NCBI RefSeq assembly: GCF_035982055.1
Contig: NZ_CP108427.1
Coordinates: forward strand, 6,633,001-6,697,000
DNA: 64,000 nucleotides
Direction: 5' to 3'
DNA from: Streptomyces sp. NBC_01288
GTDB taxonomy: Bacteria; Actinomycetota; Actinomycetes; Streptomycetales; Streptomycetaceae
Part shown: in pieces, positions 40,665 through 51,117 of the stretch
Layout of the letters: each line of letters opens with the position of its first letter
Numbering within the stretch: the stretch's first letter is position 1
Position numbers and translations under genes: made by a program
Notes under the pieces: model-generated
The model's input: the letters and a program-made list of their open reading frames with translations, nothing else
What the model was told of the DNA's origin: nothing
The model's database searches: none

Positions 40665-42971
40665 ATGTCCAACCAGGCGGCAAAACCGGGGCCCCCCGCA
40701 GGCGAGCGCCACCTCGCCGTCCTCGAAGGCACCCTGGAACGCATCACCTACGCCAACGAGGAGAACGGCTACACGGTCGCCCGCGTCGACACCGGCCGAG
40801 GCGGCGGCGATCTCCTCACCGTCGTAGGCGCGCTGCTCGGCGCCCAGGCCGGTGAATCCCTGCGCATGGAGGGCCGTTGGGGCTCGCACCCCCAGTACGG
40901 CAAGCAGTTCACCGTGGAGAACTACACAACACTCCTCCCCGCCACGATCCAGGGCATCCGGCGCTACCTCGGCTCCGGCCTCGTCAAGGGCATCGGCCCC
41001 GTCTTCGCCGACCGCATCACCCAGCACTTCGGCCTGGACACCCTCCAGATCATCGAGGACGAACCCAAGCGCCTCATCGAGGTCCCCGGGCTCGGACCAA
41101 AACGCACCAAGAAGATCGCCGAGGCCTGGGAGGAGCAGAAGGCGATCAAGGAGGTCATGCTCTTCCTCCAGACCGTCGAGGTGTCGACGTCGATCGCGGT
41201 CCGCATCTACAAGAAGTACGGCGACGCCTCGATCTCGATAGTGAAGAACCAGCCGTACCGCCTCGCCTCCGACGTCTGGGGCATCGGTTTCCTCACCGCC
41301 GACAAGATCGCCCAGTCCGTAGGCATCCCGCACGACAGCCCGGAACGCGTCAAGGCAGGCCTCCAGTACGCCCTTTCGCAGGCCACCGACCAGGGCAACT
41401 GCTACCTCCCCGAAGAGCGGCTCATCGCCGACGCGGTGAAGCTCCTGCAAGTCGACACCGGCCTCGTCATCGAGTGCCTCGCCGAACTCGCCCTCCCGGA
41501 CGAGGAGTCGGGCGACCCCGGGGTCGTACGCGAAAAAGTCCCCGGCCCCGACGGCGACTCGGAACCCGTCACCGCCGTCTACCTGGTCCCCTTCCACCGC
41601 GCCGAACTCTCCCTCGCCGCCCAGCTTCGCCGCCTGCTGCACACCACCGCGGACCGCATGCCCGGCTTCCACGACGTGGCCTGGGACAAGGCGCTGGGAT
41701 GGCTGAAGGGGAAGACGGGCGTGGAGCTCGCGCCCGAGCAAGAGGCCGCCGTCAAGCTCGCGTTGACCAAGAAAGTCGCCGTCCTCACCGGCGGTCCCGG
41801 CTGCGGAAAGTCATTCACGGTCCGCTCGATCGTCGAGCTGGCCCGCGCCAAGAAGGCCAAGGTCGTCCTCGCCGCCCCCACCGGCCGCGCCGCCAAACGC
41901 CTCGCCGAACTCACCGGCGCCGAGGCCTCAACTGTCCACCGCCTGCTGGAACTCAAGCCCGGCGGCGACGCGGCGTACGACAAGGACCGCCCCCTGGACG
42001 CCGACCTGGTCGTGGTCGACGAGGCCTCCATGCTCGACCTCCTCTTGGCCAACAAGCTGGTGAAGGCGGTCCCCCCAGGAGCACACATCCTCTTCGTCGG
42101 AGACGTGGACCAGCTCCCCAGCGTCGGCGCCGGCGAGGTGCTGCGCGACCTGCTGGCCGACGGCGGTCCGATCCCCGCCGTACGCCTCACGCGCGTGTTC
42201 CGCCAGGCCCAGCAGTCCGGCGTGATCACCAACGCGCACCGGATCAACTCCGGGCAGCAGCCGGTCACCGACGGGATGAAGGACTTCTTCCTCTTCGTCG
42301 AGGACGACACGGAGGAGACCGGCCGGCTCACCGTGGACGTGGCGGCGCGGCGGATTCCGGCCAAGTTCGGGCTCGACCCGCGCCGGGACGTACAGGTCCT
42401 CGCGCCCATGCACCGGGGACCGGCGGGCGCGGGCAACCTCAACGGCCTGCTGCAACAGGCGATCACGCCCGGCCGCCCCGACGTCCCCGAGAAGCGGTTC
42501 GGCGGCCGGGTCTTCCGCGTCGGCGACAAGGTCACCCAGATCCGCAACAACTACGAGAAGGGCGAGAACGGCGTCTTCAACGGCACGGTGGGCGTCGTCA
42601 CTTCACTCGACCCGGTGGACCAGCGCCTCACCGTGCTGACGGACGAGGACGAGGAAGTGCCGTACGAATTCGACGAACTCGACGAGCTGGCGCACGCGTA
42701 CGCGGTGACCATCCACCGCTCCCAGGGCAGCGAGTACCCGGCCGTGGTGATCCCGGTCACCACGGGCGCGTGGATGATGCTTCAGCGGAACCTTTTGTAT
42801 ACGGCCGTCACCCGGGCCAAACAGCTGGTTGTGCTGGTCGGATCGCGCAAGGCGATCGGACAGGCCGTGCGCACGGTGTCGGCGGGACGACGCTGCACGG
42901 CACTGGACTTCAGACTGAGCATGAAAAATGATCGATCAAATGAGTCAGGAAGGTCACACAGCACTTCCTGA
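40665..42971 (+). CDS. recD2: RecD2-type ATP-dependent DNA helicase
   Basis: 768 residues, superfamily 1B helicase. The N-terminal part (ERITYANEENGYTVARV, then helix-hairpin-helix stretches VKGIGPVFADRI and VPGLGPKRTKKIAEAW) distinguishes RecD2 from RecBCD-bound RecD. Motor motifs: Walker A GGPGCGKSF (376-384, with Phe after GKS), APTGRAAKRL, VVVDEASMLDL (Walker B), VGDVDQLPSVGAG, LTRVFRQ and YAVTIHRSQGSEYP near the C-terminus. It should unwind DNA 5' to 3' during repair without RecBC. Confidence 0.9.
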   Translation: MSNQAAKPGPPAGERHLAVLEGTLERITYANEENGYTVARVDTGRGGGDLLTVVGALLGAQAGESLRMEGRWGSHPQYGKQFTVENYTTLLPATIQGIRRYLGSGLVKGIGPVFADRITQHFGLDTLQIIEDEPKRLIEVPGLGPKRTKKIAEAWEEQKAIKEVMLFLQTVEVSTSIAVRIYKKYGDASISIVKNQPYRLASDVWGIGFLTADKIAQSVGIPHDSPERVKAGLQYALSQATDQGNCYLPEERLIADAVKLLQVDTGLVIECLAELALPDEESGDPGVVREKVPGPDGDSEPVTAVYLVPFHRAELSLAAQLRRLLHTTADRMPGFHDVAWDKALGWLKGKTGVELAPEQEAAVKLALTKKVAVLTGGPGCGKSFTVRSIVELARAKKAKVVLAAPTGRAAKRLAELTGAEASTVHRLLELKPGGDAAYDKDRPLDADLVVVDEASMLDLLLANKLVKAVPPGAHILFVGDVDQLPSVGAGEVLRDLLADGGPIPAVRLTRVFRQAQQSGVITNAHRINSGQQPVTDGMKDFFLFVEDDTEETGRLTVDVAARRIPAKFGLDPRRDVQVLAPMHRGPAGAGNLNGLLQQAITPGRPDVPEKRFGGRVFRVGDKVTQIRNNYEKGENGVFNGTVGVVTSLDPVDQRLTVLTDEDEEVPYEFDELDELAHAYAVTIHRSQGSEYPAVVIPVTTGAWMMLQRNLLYTAVTRAKQLVVLVGSRKAIGQAVRTVSAGRRCTALDFRLSMKNDRSNESGRSHSTS

Positions 42972-43003
42972 TAGCGGGGTGGAGGGGGCAGGATGAGCAG
43001 GTT

Positions 43004-43022
43004 GGCGGCACTGAGTGCCGCC
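43004..43022. terminator. 9-bp inverted repeat between recD2 and gltA
   Basis: GGCGGCACT (43004-43012) and AGTGCCGCC (43014-43022) are perfect complements around one base. It lies 33 bp behind the recD2 stop and 109 bp before gltA, so it may be a terminator or an operator for citrate synthase. Confidence 0.45.
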
Positions 43023-43130
43023 AATAGGCCCAATGGTCGACCCCGAGTGCACTCTCCTGCGCCAAATGGGGGATGGTAGAGACAGTCAGGGCAACCTCGA
43101 AGAAGAGGCACAACGTCGGTGAGGGATGAC

Positions 43131-44420
43131 GTGAGCGACAACTCTGTAGTACTGCGGTACGGCGACGGCGAGTACACCTACCCGGTGATCGACAGCACCG
43201 TCGGCGACAAGGGCTTCGACATCGGGAAGCTCCGCGCCCAGACCGGTCTGGTGACGCTGGACAGCGGTTACGGGAACACCGCCGCCTATAAATCCGCCAT
43301 CACCTACCTCGACGGTGAGCAGGGCATCCTCCGGTACCGCGGCTACCCGATCGAGCAGCTGGCCGAGCGCTCCACCTTCGTGGAGGTCGCCTACCTGCTC
43401 ATCAACGGCGAGCTGCCGACCGTCGACGAGCTCACCGTGTTCAAGAACGACATCACGCAGCACACCCTGCTGCACGAGGACGTCAAGAACTTCTACAAGG
43501 GCTTCCCGCGCGACGCCCACCCGATGGCGATGCTGTCGTCGGTCGTCTCGGCGCTGTCCACCTTCTACCAGGACAGCCACAACCCGTTCGACGAGAAGCA
43601 GCGCAACCTCTCCACGATCCGGCTGCTCGCCAAGCTCCCGACGATCGCGGCGTACGCGTACAAGAAGTCGATCGGCCACCCGTTCGTCTACCCGCGCAAC
43701 GACCTCGGCTACGTCGAGAACTTCCTGCGCATGACCTTCTCGGTCCCGGCGCAGGAGTACGACCTCGACCCGGTCGTCGTCTCCGCGCTCGACAAGCTGC
43801 TGATCCTGCACGCGGACCACGAGCAGAACTGCTCCACGTCCACGGTCCGCCTCGTCGGCTCCTCGCAGGCCAACATGTTCGCGTCGATCTCGGCCGGCAT
43901 CAACGCGCTGTGGGGCCCGCTGCACGGCGGCGCCAACCAGTCGGTCCTGGAGATGCTGGAAGGCATCCAGGCGAACGGCGGCGATGTCGACTCCTTCATC
44001 CGCAAGGTGAAGAACAAGGAGGACGGCGTCCGCCTGATGGGCTTCGGCCACCGGGTGTACAAGTCCTTCGACCCGCGCGCGAAGATCATCAAGGCGGCGG
44101 CGCACGACGTCCTCTCGGCCCTCGGCAAGTCCGACGAGTTGCTGGACATCGCTCTGAAGCTCGAAGGGCACGCGCTGTCGGACGACTACTTCGTCTCGCG
44201 CAACCTCTACCCGAACGTCGACTTCTACACCGGCCTGATCTACCGGGCCATGGGCTTCCCGGCCGAGATGTTCACGGTCCTGTTCGCCCTGGGCCGCCTG
44301 CCGGGCTGGATCGCCCAGTGGCACGAGATGATCAAGGAGCCGGGTTCTCGTATCGGGCGCCCGCGCCAGATTTACACGGGTGTCGTCGAGCGGGACTTCA
44401 TCCCGGTCGAGGGTCGCTGA
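43131..44420 (+). CDS. gltA: Citrate synthase
   Basis: 429 residues. It condenses oxaloacetate with acetyl-CoA as the first step of the TCA cycle. Catalytic regions are intact: LHADHEQNCSTSTVR, GPLHGGANQSVLEML, and GFGHRVYKSFDPRAKII, with RNLYPNVDFYTGLIYRAMGFP near the C-terminus. The length and N-terminal beta-sheet segment fit the hexameric type II form. GTG 43131 (VSDNSVVLRYGD) follows GAGGGAT; GTG 43119 is an alternative four codons longer. Two hairpins lie downstream. Confidence 0.95.
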   Translation: MSDNSVVLRYGDGEYTYPVIDSTVGDKGFDIGKLRAQTGLVTLDSGYGNTAAYKSAITYLDGEQGILRYRGYPIEQLAERSTFVEVAYLLINGELPTVDELTVFKNDITQHTLLHEDVKNFYKGFPRDAHPMAMLSSVVSALSTFYQDSHNPFDEKQRNLSTIRLLAKLPTIAAYAYKKSIGHPFVYPRNDLGYVENFLRMTFSVPAQEYDLDPVVVSALDKLLILHADHEQNCSTSTVRLVGSSQANMFASISAGINALWGPLHGGANQSVLEMLEGIQANGGDVDSFIRKVKNKEDGVRLMGFGHRVYKSFDPRAKIIKAAAHDVLSALGKSDELLDIALKLEGHALSDDYFVSRNLYPNVDFYTGLIYRAMGFPAEMFTVLFALGRLPGWIAQWHEMIKEPGSRIGRPRQIYTGVVERDFIPVEGR

Positions 44421-44453
44421 TCGCTCCGCTGGGTCCGCGTAGTTCGTTTACCG

Positions 44454-44507
44454 CGGGCCCGGCGGGGGCTGGTCGCGCAGTTCCCCGCGCCCCTAAAAGA
44501 AGGGGCG
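44454..44507 (-). repeat. Dispersed intergenic repeat, short variant (copy B)
   Basis: Reverse orientation. Contains GCTGGTCGCGCAGTTCCCCG followed by CGCCCCTAAAAG, the complement of the short core GGGGAACTGCGCGACCAGC. It lies just behind citrate synthase. Confidence 0.8.
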
Positions 44508-44596
44508 TTGCAGCACGGCAACAACTCCGGATCACGGCAATACGGCGCCCTTTCGACCCCCTCGCCTCAAGTCGGCGAGTGAGCCGAAGGGGCGCG

Positions 44597-44662
44597 CCTG
44601 TGTCGAGAGCCCCAGCGCGCGGAGGCGCGCAGCGCCGAGCACGGTGGGGCTCTCGACACAGG
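44597..44662 (+). terminator. 18-bp stem hairpin behind gltA
   Basis: CCTGTGTCGAGAGCCCCA (44597-44614) pairs perfectly with TGGGGCTCTCGACACAGG (44645-44662). The loop itself contains a GCGCGC/GCGCGC stem. Behind it lies a polypurine AAAAAAAG stretch. Confidence 0.7.
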
Positions 44663-44706
44663 CTTTGGCGCCCCGGAGGCGAACCGAGCTCGAAAAAAAG
44701 AGGGGA

Positions 44707-44757
44707 GAAGGCGCCCTGCCGACGGTCCCCCCACGGGCCGGCGTACAGGGCGCCTTC
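44707..44757 (+). terminator. 12-bp stem hairpin
   Basis: GAAGGCGCCCTG (44707-44718) pairs perfectly with CAGGGCGCCTTC (44746-44757) over a 27-base loop, the second large hairpin behind gltA. Confidence 0.6.
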
Positions 44758-45281
44758 CCATGTCCCGGTGCGGATTCCCCCCACGGGATCCGGCCGGGCG
44801 TCTTAGAGAACCAGCGCCTGAATCGCTGTACTGCGTACTGCCGAAGCTCGATGAAGCTGAGCCTCGTTGAGTAGAACGAGCAAAACTCCTCGTACTACTG
44901 GGTGGAGCCAGTGATGTGTGCGATCTGCCGGGACATCGCACGACGGGAGGGCCGCTCAAAGCTCCCCGGTGTACGTGTCCCGGCAACGCATCTCTGAGGA
45001 AGTCCCCCAAGACATCCTCAGATGCCAGTTCGCGCCCCCCAAGACGCTTGCTGACATCGTCAACTTAGACCTTCGAAGCCCTTCGATGGTTACGTTCACA
45101 CCACTGTGATCTGCGTCTCTTGCATTTGTCCGTTAGATGCGCAAGAGCCCCGATGTCGTCGTCGGGACCCCAGCGTAAGGATGATGCGCGAGCCTTGTGA
45201 AGAGCTTATGTGAGGCCGTCGTCCGTCTCTAGGGGGACTCTTACTTCGAGTTCCCGTAACTCCCGGTAACTTTGCGGAACT
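44758..45281. other. Structured gap between convergent gltA and copA
   Basis: About 520 bases with no large gene and lower GC than the neighbours. Local stems include CTCGTT/AACGAG near 44865, GTGCGAT/ATCGCAC inside the mini-ORF, and GCATCT(CT)GAGGA pairing with TCCTCAGATGC around 44988-45025. One short ORF with a ribosome site (44914-44997) is described separately. A small RNA is possible. Confidence 0.4.
44914..44997 (+). CDS. Candidate 27-residue CxxC miniprotein
   Basis: ATG 44914 follows GGTGGAG at 44901-44907 with 6-base spacing and opens a 27-codon frame starting MCAICRDIARREGRSKLPGV, very basic in the middle, with a CxxC pair at residues 2 and 5. It is too short for a family call. 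The stop lies in the left arm of a hairpin at about 44988-45025, which could end its transcript. It could equally be chance in a noncoding RNA. Confidence 0.3.
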   Translation: MCAICRDIARREGRSKLPGVRVPATHL

Positions 45282-47549
<2,268 letters not shown>

Positions 47550-47687
47550 GTCCGGACTCCAGACATCGGACCGGACCGCACGGAGCCAGTATCAGCTGGT
47601 CGGCACGGCCCGGTCGAAAAACGGAAGTGTCGTGCGGGGGCGTTCCGCTGGGAGTGCTGCGATGTGCCGTCGGTCGTCTGCGGCGCC

Positions 47688-47730
47688 GTGGCTGGTCGCG
47701 CAGTTCCCCGCGCCCCCTTCGGGGCGCGGG
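47688..47730 (-). repeat. Dispersed intergenic repeat, short variant (copy C)
   Basis: Reverse orientation between copZ and copA: GTGGCTGGTCGCGCAGTTCC, then CCGCGCCCCCTTCGGGGCGC. The CGCCCC/GGGGCG end forms a hairpin that may attenuate read-through from copZ into copA. Confidence 0.8.
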
Positions 47731-47734
47731 TCAT

Positions 47735-47974
47735 TCAGGCCTGGTCGACGAGCTCGAAGCCCGCCTCGTCGACCGCCGCGCGGACGGTCTCGTCGTCGAG
47801 CGGGGCGGCCGACACGACCGTGACCTCGCCGGTCGACGCGACGGCCTTCACCGAGGTGACGCCCGGCAGCCCGGAGATCTCGCCGGAGACGGAGCCCTCG
47901 CAGTGTCCGCAGCTCATCCCGCTCACCTTGTAGACGGTGGTGACGGAACCCTGGGTGTCGGTCTGGGCGGTCAT
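47735..47974 (-). CDS. copZ: Copper chaperone
   Basis: 79 residues, one heavy-metal-associated domain. YKVSGMSCGHCEGSVSGEI contains the CxxC copper site; VKAVASTGEVTVVSAAPLDDETVRAAVDEAGFELV is the usual rest of the ferredoxin-like fold. It should carry Cu(I) to CopA. ATG 47974 follows GAGGAGAAC. The CsoR-like operator lies 78 bp upstream, so copZ and copA are probably one copper-induced unit with the repeat in between. Confidence 0.95.
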   Translation of the reverse strand: MTAQTDTQGSVTTVYKVSGMSCGHCEGSVSGEISGLPGVTSVKAVASTGEVTVVSAAPLDDETVRAAVDEAGFELVDQA

Positions 47975-48051
47975 GTCGTTCTCCTCGTGGAGGCGTGTGG
48001 AGGCAGATGGGGTCGGAGTGGCCCACGGTGGCTCACTCTGTGCTCCACACT

Positions 48052-48068
48052 ATACCCCTAGGGGGTAT
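48052..48068. promoter_or_regulatory. CsoR-type copper operator
   Basis: ATACCCCTAGGGGGTAT is a near-perfect palindrome matching the CsoR operator type described for Streptomyces copper genes (TACCCC/GGGGTA). It lies upstream of copZ and overlaps the stop codon (48058-48060) of the PrsW gene. Confidence 0.8.
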
Positions 48069-49008
48069 TTCTCCAAGAGGGGTCGCGCCGGGCCAGCGAC
48101 CGCACCCAGGCGATGCCGAGCAGGGCCACGAGCACCATCCCGCCCACCGAGAACATCGTGAACAGATGCTCCTGTCGGTCGGTCGGGGTCGGGATGTACC
48201 CCTGGGCGAAGAGCTGTCTGTCCAGGCCCGTGCCCGAGAGCCGGGCCACCAGCCAGATGGCGATGCCGTGCGTCGAATCCCACAGGGCGTGCAGCAAGGA
48301 GACGCCGACATACGTGCCGACGACCGGCGCGGTGAACCGGAAGCGCCCGTTCAACTGCCGGTACGTGAGCAGCACGCCACCCGCGATCGCCGTCCACAGG
48401 CCGTGCCCGAAGGGGGCGAGGACCCCGCGCAGGATCTCGGTCTCCAGGAGCGCGCGCAGATCGATGCCCTTCGCGGAGACGGCCGCGTTGAAGGCGTACC
48501 CGGCGCTCTCCAGGGCGGCGAACCCGAAGCCGACCGTCGCGCCGAGGATCAGCCCGGCACGCATCCCGTGCAGCCGGGGCTGCCGGCGCAGCACGAACAT
48601 CAGCGCCCCCAGCTTCACGGCCTCCTCGATGAGACCGACGCCGACGAACATCCACAAGGAGGGGTGCAACAGGTAGTACTCCATCACCGAGGCGCCCAGC
48701 ACCCCGAGCGTGCCGCCGGTCAGGAAGCAGCCCAGGATCACGCTGACGCCCAGGTCGCGCCCGTGCCGTTCGTACGCCCACAGGACGAAGGTCACCGGCA
48801 CCAGGAAGCTGCCGAGCAGGATCAGCGTCGGCAGCAGGGTGGTGTTCTTCGTCGCGTACGTGACCAGCGCGGTCAGCACCCACAGCGCCAGCCCGCCGCC
48901 CAGGCAGTGCTTCCACAGGCCGGTGCGGATCTGGGGGTACGTCGGCGGCGGCTGCTGCGGCCCGGGGATACGGGCCCGGGGCGCACCGGGCGGCGGAGAG
49001 TAGGTCAC
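48058..49008 (-). CDS. PrsW family intramembrane metalloprotease
   Basis: 316 residues with a Pro-rich cytoplasmic start and about eight membrane segments. Catalytic signatures of the PrsW/CPBP group: GLIEEAVKLGALMFVLR (EExxK), GFGFAALESAGYAFN (ALExxxY) and VSLLHALWDSTHG (HxxWD). PrsW-type proteases cut membrane-bound anti-sigma factors in stress signalling; the target here is unknown. GTG 49008 follows AGGGGATT. The gene's stop lies in the copper operator. It is divergent from the antiporter gene. Confidence 0.8.
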   Translation of the reverse strand: MTYSPPPGAPRARIPGPQQPPPTYPQIRTGLWKHCLGGGLALWVLTALVTYATKNTTLLPTLILLGSFLVPVTFVLWAYERHGRDLGVSVILGCFLTGGTLGVLGASVMEYYLLHPSLWMFVGVGLIEEAVKLGALMFVLRRQPRLHGMRAGLILGATVGFGFAALESAGYAFNAAVSAKGIDLRALLETEILRGVLAPFGHGLWTAIAGGVLLTYRQLNGRFRFTAPVVGTYVGVSLLHALWDSTHGIAIWLVARLSGTGLDRQLFAQGYIPTPTDRQEHLFTMFSVGGMVLVALLGIAWVRSLARRDPSWRNTP

Positions 49009-49069
49009 GGCAAATCCCCTCGTACTCCTACAGGGCAGATTTACCGGCACTTTATGGTAGATAGGCCTC

Positions 49070-50275
49070 ATGTCGCAGTCCGGGACGCTCGTTCTGATCA
49101 TGGCCATCGCGGTACTGGCCCCCCTGCTGGCCTACGGAATCAGCCGCCTGCTCCCGGTCCCGCTGGTCATCTTCGAGATCGTCCTCGGCATCCTGGTCGG
49201 TCCCGACGTACTCGGCTGGGCGGGCGACGGAGAAGTGATCGACACCCTGTCCGACCTCGGTCTGACGATGCTGATCTTCCTCGCCGGGTACGAGATCGAG
49301 TTCGACAAGATCCGCGGGGACACCCTCAAACGGTCGGTACGCGCGTGGCTGATCTCCCTGGCCTTCGGCCTGGCCCTGGCGACCCTCCTCTCCGGCTGGT
49401 CCAAGGGCGTCTACGTCGGCACGGCCCTCACCAGCACCGCCCTGGGCACGGTCCTGCCGGTGCTGCGCGACGCGGGGGACCTGCACTCGCGCTTCGGCTC
49501 CGTGATGCTGGCGGTCGGCGCGGTGGGGGAGTTCGGCCCGATCATCGCGATGGCGCTGCTGCTGAGCGGGCGGGCGCCGGGCCGTTCCACAGCACTCCTG
49601 GCCGCGTTCGCACTGCTCACCGCCGCGGCCGTGTGGTGGGCGCTACGTCCCCGCCCGCCATGGTTCTCCCGGGTCATCGCCAAGACCCTGCACAGCAGCG
49701 GCCAGTTCGCCGTACGGCTGGTGGTGCTCCTCCTGGCGGTCATGCTGGGCATCTCCGGGGCCCTCGGCCTCGACACCCTCCTCGGCGCCTTCGCCGCCGG
49801 CCTGATCACCCGCCTGGTGCTGCACGGCGCGGCCCCGGAGAGCGCGGGTTCGGTCCTGGAGAAGGTGGAGGGGATGGGCTTCGGCTTCCTGGTGCCGGTG
49901 TTCTTCGTGGTCACCGGCATCGAGTTCGACCTGGACGCCCTGCTCTCCGGGGGCCACGCCCTGCTGCTGCTCCCGGTGTTCCTGGCCCTCTTCCTGCTCG
50001 TCCGCGGCCTTCCGGTCTACGTCCTCGCCCCGCGCGATCTCGTACGACGGGACCGGCGTGCCCTCACCCTGTTCGCGTCCACCGCACTGCCACTGGTCGT
50101 CGCGATCACCACCATCGGGGTCGACGACAAGGTGTTGAAGTCGGCGGACGCGGCGGCGCTGGTCGGGGCGGCGATGGTGTCGGTGCTGGTGTTCCCGCTG
50201 CTCGCGCTGCGGTTGCGGGGCGAGCGGGTGAGGGCGGAGGGGGCCGTCAGGGAGTCCGGGGCCGAGTCGTGGTGA
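49070..50275 (+). CDS. Cation/proton antiporter (CPA2 family)
   Basis: 401 residues, about twelve membrane segments. LVPLVIFEIVLGILVGP-like PVPLVIFEIVLGILVGPDVLGW, TLSDLGLTMLIFLAGYEIEFD and GLDTLLGAFAAGLITRLVL with FLVPVFFVVTGIEFDLDAL are the conserved Kef/NhaA-like elements; the Asp of LAGYEIEFD and TGIEFD regions may carry the ion. No cytoplasmic TrkA-N domain follows. The last 29 bp overlap the convergent TetR gene. Confidence 0.85.
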   Translation: MSQSGTLVLIMAIAVLAPLLAYGISRLLPVPLVIFEIVLGILVGPDVLGWAGDGEVIDTLSDLGLTMLIFLAGYEIEFDKIRGDTLKRSVRAWLISLAFGLALATLLSGWSKGVYVGTALTSTALGTVLPVLRDAGDLHSRFGSVMLAVGAVGEFGPIIAMALLLSGRAPGRSTALLAAFALLTAAAVWWALRPRPPWFSRVIAKTLHSSGQFAVRLVVLLLAVMLGISGALGLDTLLGAFAAGLITRLVLHGAAPESAGSVLEKVEGMGFGFLVPVFFVVTGIEFDLDALLSGGHALLLLPVFLALFLLVRGLPVYVLAPRDLVRRDRRALTLFASTALPLVVAITTIGVDDKVLKSADAAALVGAAMVSVLVFPLLALRLRGERVRAEGAVRESGAESW

Positions 50276-50948
50276 GGTCTCCCGGGGCCCGGTTCTCGGC
50301 CTGGATCTCGGTCCGGTCCTCGGACCGGTTCTCGGCGACAACCGGCGCCAGATAGCGGATCAGGACCTTCTTCAGCTCCTGGATGTAGGCCTCGCGCTCG
50401 GCGCCCTCGTGCGAGAGGACCAGTTCGAGGCCGGCCTTGTAGAGGCCCAGGCACATGCGGGCGGTGCGGGTGACGTCGGCGGCGGGGGCGTCGGGCAGGT
50501 ACACCGCGATCACCGCCTCTATCCCGGCGTGCAGGTTCGCGTGCAGCGCGTCGTGGTCCTCGGCGAGCCGGCCGGGGAGGTCCGGGCCGTGCATCAGGGC
50601 GAAGAACACCGGGTGCCGGCAGTTGAACGCGGTGAATCGGTCGACCACCGCGCCGACCGCCTCCTCCAGCGGGGTCGACGGGTCGACCGGGGCGAGCGCC
50701 TCGCCGTACATGTCCCGCATCTCGTGCAGCAGCCGGTCGCCCAGCTCGATCGCGATCGCTTCCTTGTTCGGGAAGAACTGGTAGAGCGTGCCGGGTGAGA
50801 CGCCGGCCTCGCGGGCGATGGCGTTGGTGCTGGACGCGGTGTAGCCCGTCGTGCAGAAGACGGAGGCGGCGGCCTCCAGCAGCTGGGCGATGCGGCGCTC
50901 GCCGCGGGCCTGGCGGCGGGGGCCTGTCTTCTCCTGGTCCACGGGCAC
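50247..50948 (-). CDS. TetR family transcriptional regulator
   Basis: 233 residues. The helix-turn-helix RIAQLLEAAASVFCTTGYTASSTNAIAREAGVSPGTLYQFFPNKEAI is standard TetR; the rest is a helical ligand-binding domain with a loosely conserved, Arg/Glu/Thr-rich C-terminus. GTG 50948 is the likely start. It is divergent from the MMPL exporter gene with two inverted repeats between, so it probably represses that exporter and itself. Confidence 0.9.
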   Translation of the reverse strand: MPVDQEKTGPRRQARGERRIAQLLEAAASVFCTTGYTASSTNAIAREAGVSPGTLYQFFPNKEAIAIELGDRLLHEMRDMYGEALAPVDPSTPLEEAVGAVVDRFTAFNCRHPVFFALMHGPDLPGRLAEDHDALHANLHAGIEAVIAVYLPDAPAADVTRTARMCLGLYKAGLELVLSHEGAEREAYIQELKKVLIRYLAPVVAENRSEDRTEIQAENRAPGDLTTTRPRTP

Positions 50949-50975
50949 GAGTTATCCCCAGCTCTCCGAACGACG

Positions 50976-51042
50976 TTGACAAACACGAGCGGTCGCTCGC
51001 ATTCTGGTGTTCCGGTGAAACGCGAGCGGTGTCTCGTGTTTC
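50976..51042. promoter_or_regulatory. Two TetR-type operators and a -35 box
   Basis: CGAGCGGTCGCTCG (50986-50999) is a perfect palindrome, and GAAACGCGAG/CTCGTGTTTC (51017-51026 and 51033-51042) is a second inverted repeat sharing CGAGCGGT. TTGACA at 50976-50981 is a likely -35 box for the MMPL gene, so the first operator covers its promoter. Confidence 0.65.
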
Positions 51043-51117
51043 CCATTCTATTGCAGGGCCGACCCATGCCACCGCTCTGCGCGGTGGCCGGGTCAAGGTG
51101 AAGGGGAGCACCGCACG

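Noticed and set aside
44758..45281. Known structural RNA (tmRNA, RNase P or 6S) in the gltA-copA gap
   Set aside because: None of the conserved core sequences of these RNAs could be found, although local stems exist.
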